From Candidatus Dormiibacterota bacterium (GTDB taxonomy: Bacteria > Chloroflexota > Dormibacteria > UBA8260), in contig CATPCA010000341.1 in the NCBI GenBank assembly GCA_955652545.1, forward strand, positions 1 to 6,945: 6,945 bases of DNA. The letters are read 5' to 3'. Below are positions 1-5,443 of the stretch, one piece after another. The notes beneath the pieces are model-generated. The model was not told the origin of the DNA. It made no database searches and saw only the letters and a program-made list of their open reading frames with translations. The first letter of the stretch is position 1, and each line of letters begins with the position of its first letter. The position numbers and the translations under genes were made by a program.

Positions 1-783
1 CACCAGCTGGCGGATTGACGGGCCGGTGGCGGTCGCGGGGTGGCCTGCCACGACGATCTCCCCAGACGGTGCCACCAGGCGCACGCCCACGACCATGTCG
101 TCGAATCGACCGTAACCGCTGGATGCCTGGCCGGCGCTGCGCGTGGCCGCGAACCCGCCGATGGTGGCGTACTCGAATGACTGCGGGAAATGGCCGAGCG
201 TCAGACCGTGCTCGGCGAGGGCTGACTCCGCTTGCGGACCGGTCATGCCTGCCTGCAACGTCGCCACCAGCGACACAGGGTCAACAGCGAGCAGGCTGTC
301 GAGCCGTCGCGTGCTCAGCGCCAGGACGGCGCGATGCTCGCCGCGCAGCGGCGTGACCCCACCGACCACCGAGGTGCCGCCGCCGAATGGCACCACCGCG
401 CAGCCGGCGCGGGCGCAGGCGCGCAGCACCGCGGCGATCTCCTTGTCGTCGGCGGGCAGCACGACGGCGTCGGGCGCGCAGCCGATGTCGGCACCGCGCA
501 GGCGCAGCAGGTCCAGATAGCTGCGTCCGCCGGCGTGGACCAGACGGCTGTCGTCGTCGACGCTGACGGCGTCGGTGCCGCAGATCGCACGCAGCTCGGC
601 CAGCAACGGTGCATTCGCCAGCGCGCTCGGCGGCAGACGCACCGCGTCCCGCGCCGAGGCTGGCGTGCGCGTGCCGAGCTCGACGCCGGCCTCGTCGTGG
701 AGCAGCGCGGCCAGTCCCGAAGGCACGTCCGTCTGGCGGTCGCCCCAACCCCACCAGCGCAGCTGTGGCGGCGCCGCGATCAC
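1..783 (-). CDS. Alkyl-DHAP-synthase-like FAD-binding oxidase (partial, N-terminal 261 residues)
   Basis: The reading frame starts at GTG (783-781) and runs off the left edge, so about half of a roughly 500-600-residue family protein is visible. Residues 9-15 read RWWGWGD, an N-terminal motif typical of bacterial AGPS-like proteins. Residues 132-143 (PFGGGTSVVGGV) are the FAD pyrophosphate-binding loop of the vanillyl-alcohol-oxidase/FAD_binding_4 fold. Residues 197-218 carry the GH-PQS-EY-T-GG--ATRSAG signature, followed by YGRFDDMV at 224-231, as in alkyldihydroxyacetonephosphate synthases. Known AGPS enzymes swap the acyl chain of acyl-DHAP for a fatty alcohol to form the ether bond; close relatives are D-lactate or other 2-hydroxyacid dehydrogenases. 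The GTG overlaps the glpD stop by four bases (GTGA) with no clear Shine-Dalgarno, so coupled translation is likely. Family membership is firm. Ether-lipid synthesis is inferred, since the substrate-binding C-terminal half is outside the window. Confidence 0.88.
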   Translation of the reverse strand, partial: MIAAPPQLRWWGWGDRQTDVPSGLAALLHDEAGVELGTRTPASARDAVRLPPSALANAPLLAELRAICGTDAVSVDDDSRLVHAGGRSYLDLLRLRGADIGCAPDAVVLPADDKEIAAVLRACARAGCAVVPFGGGTSVVGGVTPLRGEHRAVLALSTRRLDSLLAVDPVSLVATLQAGMTGPQAESALAEHGLTLGHFPQSFEYATIGGFAATRSAGQASSGYGRFDDMVVGVRLVAPSGEIVVAGHPATATGPSIRQLV

Positions 784-2306
784 GCCGCCAGACGCTGGAG
801 CAGGTGCTCGGCAAAGGCCTCGGCGCGATGGCGCTCCGCCGGCACCAGTCCCAGCCGCACCCGGCGGTCGAGGAGGTCGTCGATGTCCATGGCGCCTTCA
901 TGGTGCACGCCAAAGACGAGCTCGATCGGCAGCACCGGCGTTCCCGTGAACAATGGTTCAAGCAGCGACTGGTCGCCGGCCGCCAACGCCGCCACCAACG
1001 CGGCCTCGCTGCCATAGCGGCGCACCAGCCTTTGGGGCAGGCCCTCGGCAGCCGCCGGCAGGGCCGACGCGCCCACAAGTGGCAGCGACGCGGTGGTGCT
1101 CCGCGGGCCGCCGTGCCGCCGCACGATGCGGTCGACGGCGTCCTGCGCCATGCGGCGGTACGTGGTCAGCTTGCCACCGACCAGTGTCAGCATCGCCCCG
1201 TCGGTGCTCTCGATGATGGCGTGGCGGCGTGAGATGTCCGCGGTGGAGCCTGCGCCGGTGTCGAGCAGGGGCCGGAAGCCCGCATAGCGGCCGACCACGT
1301 CGGCGGATGCCAGCGGTGTCTGCAGGACAGACGACAGCGTGTCCAGGAGGAACGCCTCCTCACCCGGGGTGACCTCCGGCTCATCGGAGATCGCTCCGCG
1401 GTACTCATCATCGGTCACTCCGACGATGAGGCGCCCATCGCCGGTTGGCGTCGCACCCACCCATCGCGCGCTCTCGCCCGGGACCGGCACGATCACAGCG
1501 GCTCGCGGGTCGCCGAGGACGCCCGCATCGAGCACCAGGTGAGCGCCCTTGCTCGGACGCAGGCGGACTGTGGGGTCGACGGCGCCGGCCCACACCCCGG
1601 CGGCGTTGACGACCGTCCGCGCCTGCACCTCGAATGCCGCGCCGGACAGCTCGTCGCGCAGCGCCACGCGTCCGGCATCGACTGACACCGCGGTGCAGTG
1701 GGTTACGATCGCCGCACCGTGCGCGGCGGCGGTGCGCGTGACCGCGATCACCAGGCGCGCGTCGTCCTCGAGCTGGCCATCCCAGAAGAGCACGCCACCA
1801 CGCAGGTCGGCAGCGCGCAATGCGGGGACCAGTCGACGCGCCTGTGCCGCGCTGATCCGCCGCGGGCCGGGAAGGTCCCTCCGCCGCGTCCCCGAGGCGA
1901 GGCGCAGCACGTCACCGGCGCGGATCCCCACCTCGGTGAGCAGACCGTCCAGCGGCGGCAGGGTGTCGTTGAGCGGAGCCACGAACGGCAGCGGCCGCAC
2001 CAGGTGTCGCGCGGTGGTGGTCATGAGAATGTGGCGTTCGCGCGCCGACTCCCAGGCGACGTCGACCTGGAGGTGGCGGAGGTATCGGAGGCCGCCGTGC
2101 ACCAGCTTCGAGCTCCAGCGGCTGGTCCCATTGGCCAGGTCGCGACGCTCGACGAGCCCGCAGCGCAGCCCTCGCGCCGCGGCGTCGAGCGCGACCCCGG
2201 CCCCGGTGATCCCGCCACCGATGACCAGAACGTCGAGTGGCTCGCGGGCGAGCCGCTCCAGGTCGGCGGTGCGCTGAGCGGCATTGAGGGATCCCGCGAT
2301 CTTCAT
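780..2306 (-). CDS. glpD: FAD-dependent glycerol-3-phosphate dehydrogenase/oxidase (GlpD family)
   Basis: A 508-residue flavoprotein of normal family length. It oxidises sn-glycerol 3-phosphate to dihydroxyacetone phosphate at the membrane, passing electrons to quinone (dehydrogenase) or oxygen (oxidase). The Rossmann motif GGGITGAG lies at residues 30-37, the conserved GTSRWSSKLVHGGLRYL block at 60-76, and the C-terminal FAD contact VGGKLTTYRRMAQDAVD near 380-400. A helical DAO_C domain follows, with AMDIDDLLDRRVRLGL near the end. I chose ATG 2306-2304 rather than the in-frame ATG eight codons upstream (2330), because it has a GAGGTG ribosome site at 2317-2312 with 5-nt spacing and overlaps the tetR stop as ATGA. 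It in turn overlaps the AGPS-like gene by GTGA. Position 2 of a tetR-led operon suggests a specialised copy rather than the general glycerol-catabolic glpFKD enzyme; no glpF or glpK is visible. Confidence 0.93.
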   Translation of the reverse strand: MKIAGSLNAAQRTADLERLAREPLDVLVIGGGITGAGVALDAAARGLRCGLVERRDLANGTSRWSSKLVHGGLRYLRHLQVDVAWESARERHILMTTTARHLVRPLPFVAPLNDTLPPLDGLLTEVGIRAGDVLRLASGTRRRDLPGPRRISAAQARRLVPALRAADLRGGVLFWDGQLEDDARLVIAVTRTAAAHGAAIVTHCTAVSVDAGRVALRDELSGAAFEVQARTVVNAAGVWAGAVDPTVRLRPSKGAHLVLDAGVLGDPRAAVIVPVPGESARWVGATPTGDGRLIVGVTDDEYRGAISDEPEVTPGEEAFLLDTLSSVLQTPLASADVVGRYAGFRPLLDTGAGSTADISRRHAIIESTDGAMLTLVGGKLTTYRRMAQDAVDRIVRRHGGPRSTTASLPLVGASALPAAAEGLPQRLVRRYGSEAALVAALAAGDQSLLEPLFTGTPVLPIELVFGVHHEGAMDIDDLLDRRVRLGLVPAERHRAEAFAEHLLQRLAA

Positions 2307-2890
2307 GCCCGCACCTCGGACCGGAGCCACGCATCGAGCATGAGACCGAGCTCGGCGTCGATGGCCGGCGTCAGCGCGTCGTCGATCAGCTCGGGAGATG
2401 CGGTCACCAGGCTGCGCATGATCAGTTCGACGAGGCGCGCGGCCGCCTGCTCGTTGAGGCCACGGATCGAGCCGTCACGGCGTCCCGCGACGAGGTGTTC
2501 GCGAACCGCCGCGATGGCGATCTCCTGCGCGTGTCCACGTCGCACCGTGAGGTAGGGGAGGAGGCGCTGCCCGTCGATCTCGATGACCCTGCGGATGACC
2601 GGGTCGTCGCGCAGAGCTGCGATCGCCCGCAGCGCGGCGGCGATGAGCCGCTCGCGCGCCGTCGGCAGGCAGGCAGCGTCAGCGTCGGCCGCGGCCACGA
2701 TGCCGGCGATCTCGCGGGTGAGCAGGCTCGACCACAGGGTCGCTGCGTCCGGGAAGCACCGGTAGACGGTCATCCGGCTGGCACCGGCGCGCCGGGCAAC
2801 GTCGCTGACGGTGGTGCGCGCAATGCCGCGTTCGGCGACGCAGGCTCGTGCCGCGTCCAGGAGCGCGTCGTCCGAGTGACGCTGTGACAT
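2303..2890 (-). CDS. TetR/AcrR-family transcriptional regulator
   Basis: A 195-residue protein of usual TetR length. Residues 8-47 form the N-terminal DNA-binding domain: helix 1 around 8-21, then the helix-turn-helix TTVSDVARRAGASRMTVYRCF at about 26-46, ending in the typical TVYR-F pattern. The remainder (about 55-195) is a divergent helical ligand-binding and dimerisation domain; its effector cannot be read from sequence. It is the first gene of the operon with glpD and the AGPS-like oxidase, and its TGA overlaps the glpD ATG, so it probably controls that operon and itself. A lipid or acyl-CoA-type effector would fit the context but is a guess. No Shine-Dalgarno precedes ATG 2890, and the predicted -10 lies so close that the mRNA may have only about 4 untranslated bases. 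Family call is firm; targets are inferred. Confidence 0.92.
   Translation of the reverse strand: MSQRHSDDALLDAARACVAERGIARTTVSDVARRAGASRMTVYRCFPDAATLWSSLLTREIAGIVAAADADAACLPTARERLIAAALRAIAALRDDPVIRRVIEIDGQRLLPYLTVRRGHAQEIAIAAVREHLVAGRRDGSIRGLNEQAAARLVELIMRSLVTASPELIDDALTPAIDAELGLMLDAWLRSEVRA
2306..2317 (-). promoter_or_regulatory. Ribosome binding site deciding the glpD start
   Basis: On the minus strand GAGGTG (2317-2312) lies five bases before ATG 2306-2304. It supports this start over the ATG at 2330, which lies inside tetR. It is the clearest Shine-Dalgarno in the three-gene operon, so glpD may be initiated independently as well as by coupling. Confidence 0.6.
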
Positions 2891-2909
2891 TCAGCGTCGC
2901 AGTGTAACA
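2878..2909. promoter_or_regulatory. Candidate TetR autoregulatory operator over the tetR start
   Basis: Two overlapping symmetries are visible. One is a perfect inverted repeat, GACGCTG (2878-2884) and CAGCGTC (2892-2898), with a 7-base spacer holding the tetR start codon. The other is a pair of self-symmetric TGTNACA boxes, TGTGACA (2883-2889) and TGTAACA (2903-2909), starting exactly 20 bases apart, about two helical turns. The second box covers the predicted tetR -10. TetR proteins commonly bind short palindromes over their own promoters, so autorepression is the natural reading. Which symmetry is bound cannot be told from sequence, and the first repeat partly encodes tetR residues. Confidence 0.45.
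2901..2909 (-). promoter_or_regulatory. Putative extended -10 promoter of the tetR operon
   Basis: The minus strand reads TGTTACACT from 2909 to 2901: an extended -10 (TG, one base, TACACT). No good -35 hexamer is seen at normal spacing, which extended -10 promoters can tolerate. Transcription would start near 2894, about 4 bases before ATG 2890, giving a near-leaderless mRNA. This agrees with the absence of a Shine-Dalgarno there. Confidence 0.4.
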
Positions 2910-2959
2910 ATCGGCCGGGTCCGACTGCGGGGGAGGTCCACGACGCCGGCGGCTGGCTC

Positions 2960-2965
2960 TATGCT
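2960..2965 (+). promoter_or_regulatory. Weak putative -10 for the 40-residue membrane protein gene
   Basis: TATGCT matches four of six bases of TATAAT and lies 10 bases before the ATG at 2975. It would give a transcript starting near 2972 with almost no leader. The -35 region is not convincing. This is the only recognisable promoter-like element on this side of the 84-base divergent gap with tetR. Confidence 0.25.
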
Positions 2966-2974
2966 CATCACGCG

Positions 2975-3097
2975 ATGGTGCTGACAGCGGCCCCCGACCT
3001 CCCGTTCGTCATCGGTCTGCCCGCCGGCCTGTTGATCTTGGTGTGCGTGCTCGGCGTTGCCACCTACACGCTGATCGGCCGCATCAAGCGGGGCTGA
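2975..3097 (+). CDS. Small single-span membrane protein (40 aa), uncharacterised
   Basis: ATG at 2975 opens a 40-codon frame ending in TGA at 3095-3097. The product has a short, weakly acidic N-terminus (MVLTAAPDLP), one hydrophobic helix at about residues 11-34 (FVIGLPAGLLILVCVLGVAT and on) and a basic tail GRIKRG. By the positive-inside rule the tail is cytoplasmic and the N-terminus outside. An upstream ATG at 2961 meets a stop after seven codons, so 2975 is the only sensible start. No Shine-Dalgarno is seen; a weak -10 at 2960-2965 would make it near-leaderless. It sits divergently beside tetR and converges on the FKBP gene. A clean hydrophobic block capped by basic residues, filling a gap between well-defined genes, argues for a real gene. 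I recognise no family; KdpF was considered and does not match. Confidence 0.55.
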   Translation: MVLTAAPDLPFVIGLPAGLLILVCVLGVATYTLIGRIKRG

Positions 3098-3106
3098 ACC
3101 TCGGGG

Positions 3107-3123
3107 CGAACGGCCGCTGTTCG
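3107..3123. terminator. Weak hairpin between convergent genes
   Basis: CGAAC (3107-3111) and GTTCG (3119-3123) form a 5-base stem with a 7-base loop in the 27-base gap between the miniprotein stop and the FKBP stop. There is no T-run on either side, so this is at best a weak bidirectional terminator. Confidence 0.25.
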
Positions 3124-3124
3124 A

Positions 3125-3697
3125 TCAGGTGGGGGAGGGCGACGTGGCACCGACCGAGAGCAACTCGACCTCGAAGACGAGGGTGGAGTTGGCTGGGATC
3201 TGGCCGTTGGCCGTCGCGCCGTAGCCCAGAGCGGGAGGGATGACCAGCCGCCGCTTGCCCCCCACGTGCATGGTGATGACGCCCTCGTCCCAGCCCTTGA
3301 TCACCGCGTTGGTGCCGATGGCGAAAGAGAACGGCGTGCGCCCCGACTGCCGCGAGCTGTCGAACTGGGTTCCGTTGGTCAGCCAGCCGGTGTATTGCAC
3401 GGTGATGCTCTGGCCGTGGACCGGCGCCGGCCCGGTGCCGGTGAGCAGGTCGCCGTACTGGAGTCCATCGGGCAGCTTGGTGAGGCAGACGAGGTCCGAG
3501 AAGCGGTCGGACGTGGTGGGATGGGCCGCGCTCGCCGGCGCAGACGGACAGGGGGTGCCGTTCACGGTCCCCGTCGCCGTCGCCGCCGCTGCTGGCGGTG
3601 ACCCGCTCGGGGTCGAGAACTCGTCGGACCCGCATGCGGCGAGGCATGCGACGAGTCCCAGCGTGACCAGGGGCAGGCGGAAACCGCGGTGATGCAT
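3125..3697 (-). CDS. FKBP-type peptidyl-prolyl cis-trans isomerase lipoprotein
   Basis: A 190-residue exported folding factor. Residues 1-22 are a lipoprotein signal peptide: basic start (HHRGFR), hydrophobic core and lipobox LAAC with Cys22 as lipidation site. Residues 23-65 are a Pro/Ala/Ser/Thr-rich linker that sets the enzyme off the membrane. The FKBP domain spans about 77-183, and the family's active-site residues can be picked out: Tyr102 (VQYTGWL), Phe112-Asp113 (FDSS), Phe125 (FSFAIG), Val132-Ile133 and Trp136 (VIKGWDEG), Tyr159 (ALGYG) and Phe175 (LVFEVELL). It should therefore be a competent prolyl isomerase acting on exported proteins outside the membrane. Cys50 and Cys71, outside the catalytic core, could form a disulphide. 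The gene is monocistronic and divergent from the 65-aa gene. No Shine-Dalgarno precedes ATG 3697; a -10-like TAGCAT lies 10 bases upstream. Confidence 0.93.
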   Translation of the reverse strand: MHHRGFRLPLVTLGLVACLAACGSDEFSTPSGSPPAAAATATGTVNGTPCPSAPASAAHPTTSDRFSDLVCLTKLPDGLQYGDLLTGTGPAPVHGQSITVQYTGWLTNGTQFDSSRQSGRTPFSFAIGTNAVIKGWDEGVITMHVGGKRRLVIPPALGYGATANGQIPANSTLVFEVELLSVGATSPSPT

Positions 3698-3701
3698 CGG
3701 G

Positions 3702-3730
3702 TCGGAATGCTACGCGCTCGGCGGTACAAT
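3702..3730 (+). promoter_or_regulatory. Promoter of the 65-aa C2HC protein gene
   Basis: TACAAT at 3725-3730 is a five-of-six -10 element. A poor -35 (TCGGAA, 3702-3707) lies 17 bases upstream. Transcription would start near 3737, leaving a leader of about 31 bases. The surrounding CGGCGGTACAAT (3719-3730) recurs with one change before the LON gene at 3996-4007. Confidence 0.5.
3707..3712 (-). promoter_or_regulatory. Putative -10 of the FKBP gene
   Basis: The minus strand reads TAGCAT at 3712-3707, four of six matches to TATAAT. Transcription would start near 3700, three bases before the ATG. The site overlaps the -35 region of the opposite-strand promoter, so the two divergent promoters may compete. 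The -35 is weak. Confidence 0.3.
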
Positions 3731-3758
3731 CGGACTTCGCCACCATCCTCTTTCTCGT

Positions 3759-3762
3759 GGAG
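3759..3762 (+). promoter_or_regulatory. Ribosome binding site of the 65-aa gene
   Basis: GGAG at 3759-3762 followed by five C residues and ATG 3768. This is the only plus-strand start in the window with a recognisable Shine-Dalgarno, and it fixes the start of this short gene. Confidence 0.55.
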
Positions 3763-3767
3763 CCCCC

Positions 3768-3965
3768 ATGGCCAACACCATCAAGGAGTCCAAGGGAGTC
3801 AACTCCCAGAAGGACATCATCACCTCGCAGCGCTGTCCGATCTGCCACAACCTGATGCGCCAGAACGAGATCAGCGTGGAGATCGCCTTCCGGCACCAGC
3901 GCAGGCCGGGCGAGCCCAAACGCGAGCGCATCCTCAAGCACAGCAAGAACTGCAAAGCCGCTTAG
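3768..3965 (+). CDS. Small basic protein with C-x2-C ... H-x3-C putative zinc site (65 aa), uncharacterised
   Basis: The product is 65 residues and strongly basic. Cys23-Pro-Ile-Cys26-His27 makes a zinc-knuckle half-site and His58-x3-Cys62 a second, giving C-x2-C-x31-H-x3-C. This looks like a compact C2HC zinc finger with a helical connector (about 32-57) rich in Arg, Lys and Glu. Residues 1-20 are polar and probably flexible. Such proteins bind nucleic acid or a protein partner, but I recognise no named family and assign no function. It has its own promoter (TACAAT, 3725-3730) and GGAG site. Third codon positions are almost all G or C, with AAG, ATC and AAC dominating, so it is under coding selection, native, and possibly well expressed. 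It is followed by the LON gene 48 bases later, which appears to have a separate promoter. Confidence 0.8.
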   Translation: MANTIKESKGVNSQKDIITSQRCPICHNLMRQNEISVEIAFRHQRRPGEPKRERILKHSKNCKAA

Positions 3966-3974
3966 GTTCATGGC

Positions 3975-3989
3975 GCGACCAGTGGTCGC
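3975..3989. repeat. Palindrome upstream of the LON gene (operator or hairpin)
   Basis: GCGACC (3975-3980) and GGTCGC (3984-3989) form a perfect 6-base stem around AGT. It lies nine bases after the stop of the 65-aa gene and covers the expected -35 region of the LON promoter. It could be a short hairpin ending the upstream transcript (there is no T-run) or an operator for the downstream gene. Confidence 0.4.
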
Positions 3990-3995
3990 CGGGAC

Positions 3996-4007
3996 CGGCG
4001 GTACACT
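3996..4007 (+). promoter_or_regulatory. Putative leaderless promoter of the LON-domain gene
   Basis: TACACT at 4002-4007 is a good -10 whose last base lies seven bases before the A of ATG 4014, so predicted transcription starts on the start codon itself. No Shine-Dalgarno exists. The wider CGGCGGTACACT (3996-4007) differs by one base from the promoter at 3719-3730. No clear -35 is seen. Confidence 0.5.
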
Positions 4008-4013
4008 GGCGAC

Positions 4014-4673
4014 ATGTCGGTGCGCCTGCCGCTGTTCCCGCTCAACACCGTGCTCTTCCCGCACATGCCCGCGGGACTGCACATCTTCGAGGAGCGGTAT
4101 CGCGAGATGATCCGCGACTGTCAGGAGCAGGGCACGAGCTTCGGAGTGGTTGCGATCCGCGAGGGCATCGAGGTGGGGCGCTCCGCTTTCCCGTTCAACG
4201 TTGGCACCCTGGCGCAGATCCACGAGATCGAGACGCTGGATGACGGCCGCTTCAACCTGGTGGTGGCTGGGGCGTCGCGGTTCCGCGTCGAGAGCCTGTC
4301 GCTGAACCGCTCCTACCTGGTCGGCACCATCCAGTACCTCGAGGACACGCGCGGCGATGAGGCCGCCATCCCCGAGCTCGCGAGGCGGACCGCGAAGGCA
4401 TTCGCCGCCTACTCCGCGGCGCTGCGCAACCTGGCCGACGATGCCGATGAGCAGGCCGAGGCCGCCGACCTCCCCGACGACCCGGAGCTGCTCTCCTACC
4501 TCGTCGCAGCTTCGCTGAACGTCGAGGTGAACCGTCGCCAGGAGCTGCTCGAGGAGGATTCGGTATCAGGACGTCTGCGTCGCTGCCTGTCGGCGCTCCG
4601 GCGTGAGACGGTGTTCCTCGACCAGATGCTGGCCCGGCGCGACCATCACATCGTCCCGGTGTCGCTGAACTGA
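4014..4673 (+). CDS. LON peptidase substrate-binding-domain protein (no protease or ATPase)
   Basis: A 219-residue protein consisting of the LON N-terminal (substrate-binding, PUA-like) domain alone. Residues 4-33 show the family opening: RLPLFPLNTVLFP, then LHIFEERYREMI. The next part has the domain's GTLAQIHEIETLDDGRFNLVV-type beta strands (about 64-84) and GASRFRV (about 86-92). Residues about 118-215 form a helical second half. The AAA+ module, Walker motifs and Ser-Lys protease dyad of full Lon are absent, as is normal for this short family (about 190-230 aa). Its role is unproven; it may act as an adaptor or protein-binding factor. The stop overlaps the downstream SDR start by one base (TGATG). 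ATG 4014 is supported by the leaderless -10 and by the motif beginning at residue 4. Confidence 0.9.
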   Translation: MSVRLPLFPLNTVLFPHMPAGLHIFEERYREMIRDCQEQGTSFGVVAIREGIEVGRSAFPFNVGTLAQIHEIETLDDGRFNLVVAGASRFRVESLSLNRSYLVGTIQYLEDTRGDEAAIPELARRTAKAFAAYSAALRNLADDADEQAEAADLPDDPELLSYLVAASLNVEVNRRQELLEEDSVSGRLRRCLSALRRETVFLDQMLARRDHHIVPVSLN

Positions 4674-5443
4674 TGGCGGTGGGCCTGGAACGCTTCTCTC
4701 TGGCCGGCCGCACCGCGCTGGTCACCGGGGGAAGCCGGGGGATCGGCCGCGCCATCGCGCTGGCGATGGCAGCGTCGGGCGCACGAGTCGCGGTCTGCTC
4801 GCGACACCTCGACGCCTGTGCAGCGGTTGCGGACGAGATCACGGGTGCCGGTGGCGAGGCCTTCGCTGTCGCCGGCAACGTGGGCCATGCCGCGGATGTG
4901 CCCACCATCGTCGGCGCGGTCATGGACCGCTTTGGCGCTCTGGACATCCTTGTCAACAACGCGGCGACCAACCCTCAGTTCGGACCCCTCGTCGACGCCG
5001 AGGACTCCGCCGTCGGCCGCATCTTCGAGGTCAACGTCCAGGGACCGCTGCGCCTGACGTCGGCCGCCGTCCATGCGTGGATGGGCGAGCACGGCGGCAC
5101 CATCATCAACATCGCCTCTGTCGGGGGCATCCAACCCGAGGCGCTGATCGGCGCGTACAACGCCAGCAAGGCCGCGCTGATCAACCTCACCCGCACACTC
5201 TCGCGCGAGCTCGGCGGCAAGGGCATTCGCGTCAACGCCATAGCGCCCGGCCTGGTCGCCACCGACTTCGCCCGCGTTCTCATCGAAACGCCGTCGATCC
5301 ACGATCACATCGTCGGCCAGACCGCGCTGAAACGCCATGCGGAGCCCGACGAGATCGCCGGTGCGGCGGTGTTCCTCGCCAGTGACGCGTCGTCGTACGT
5401 CACCGGGAGCACACTCGTCGTCGACGGCGGTGCCACCGCCTGA
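4673..5443 (+). CDS. Classical short-chain dehydrogenase/reductase (SDR), probably NADP(H)-dependent
   Basis: A 256-residue, full-length classical SDR with a Rossmann fold. TGGSRGIG at 18-25 binds the cofactor. NNAAT begins at 95. The catalytic tetrad is complete: Asn121, Ser149, Tyr162 and Lys166 (YNASK). IAPG near 205-210 and a C-terminal VDGG follow. Arg22 in the glycine loop and Arg44 after the second strand favour NADP(H) over NAD(H). The usual acidic residue after the third strand is Asn69 (GNV). VNNAATNP-FGPL and GLVATDFARVL resemble the DHRS4-like carbonyl/retinol reductase branch, also common among uncharacterised actinobacterial SDRs, so a ketone or aldehyde reductase is likely but the substrate is unknown. 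FabG is less likely. ATG 4673 overlaps the LON-gene stop (TGATG) without a Shine-Dalgarno, so translation probably restarts after LON termination. Confidence 0.9.
   Translation: MAVGLERFSLAGRTALVTGGSRGIGRAIALAMAASGARVAVCSRHLDACAAVADEITGAGGEAFAVAGNVGHAADVPTIVGAVMDRFGALDILVNNAATNPQFGPLVDAEDSAVGRIFEVNVQGPLRLTSAAVHAWMGEHGGTIINIASVGGIQPEALIGAYNASKAALINLTRTLSRELGGKGIRVNAIAPGLVATDFARVLIETPSIHDHIVGQTALKRHAEPDEIAGAAVFLASDASSYVTGSTLVVDGGATA

Noticed and set aside
232..1017. Plus-strand open frame of 261 codons near the left edge
   Set aside because: It is antisense to the AGPS-like oxidase and glpD, which carry FAD-binding motifs on the minus strand; nothing recognisable in its product.
281..1078. Minus-strand open frame overlapping the glpD/AGPS-like junction in another frame
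   Set aside because: The GTG-started frame at 783 gives the RWWGWGD and FGGGTSVVGG motifs; this alternative is Arg-rich noise.
2307..2330. Longer GlpD start at ATG 2330
   Set aside because: It lies inside tetR and adds eight residues with no family match, while ATG 2306 has a GAGGTG site and an ATGA overlap.
1698..2555. Plus-strand open frame opposite glpD and tetR
   Set aside because: It is antisense to two genes with clear motifs and its product is low-complexity Arg/Ala sequence.
3084..4223. Minus-strand open frame of 379 codons spanning FKBP, the 65-aa gene and the LON start
   Set aside because: It covers three better-supported genes in other frames, has no family motif, and its codon pattern is that of a shadow frame.
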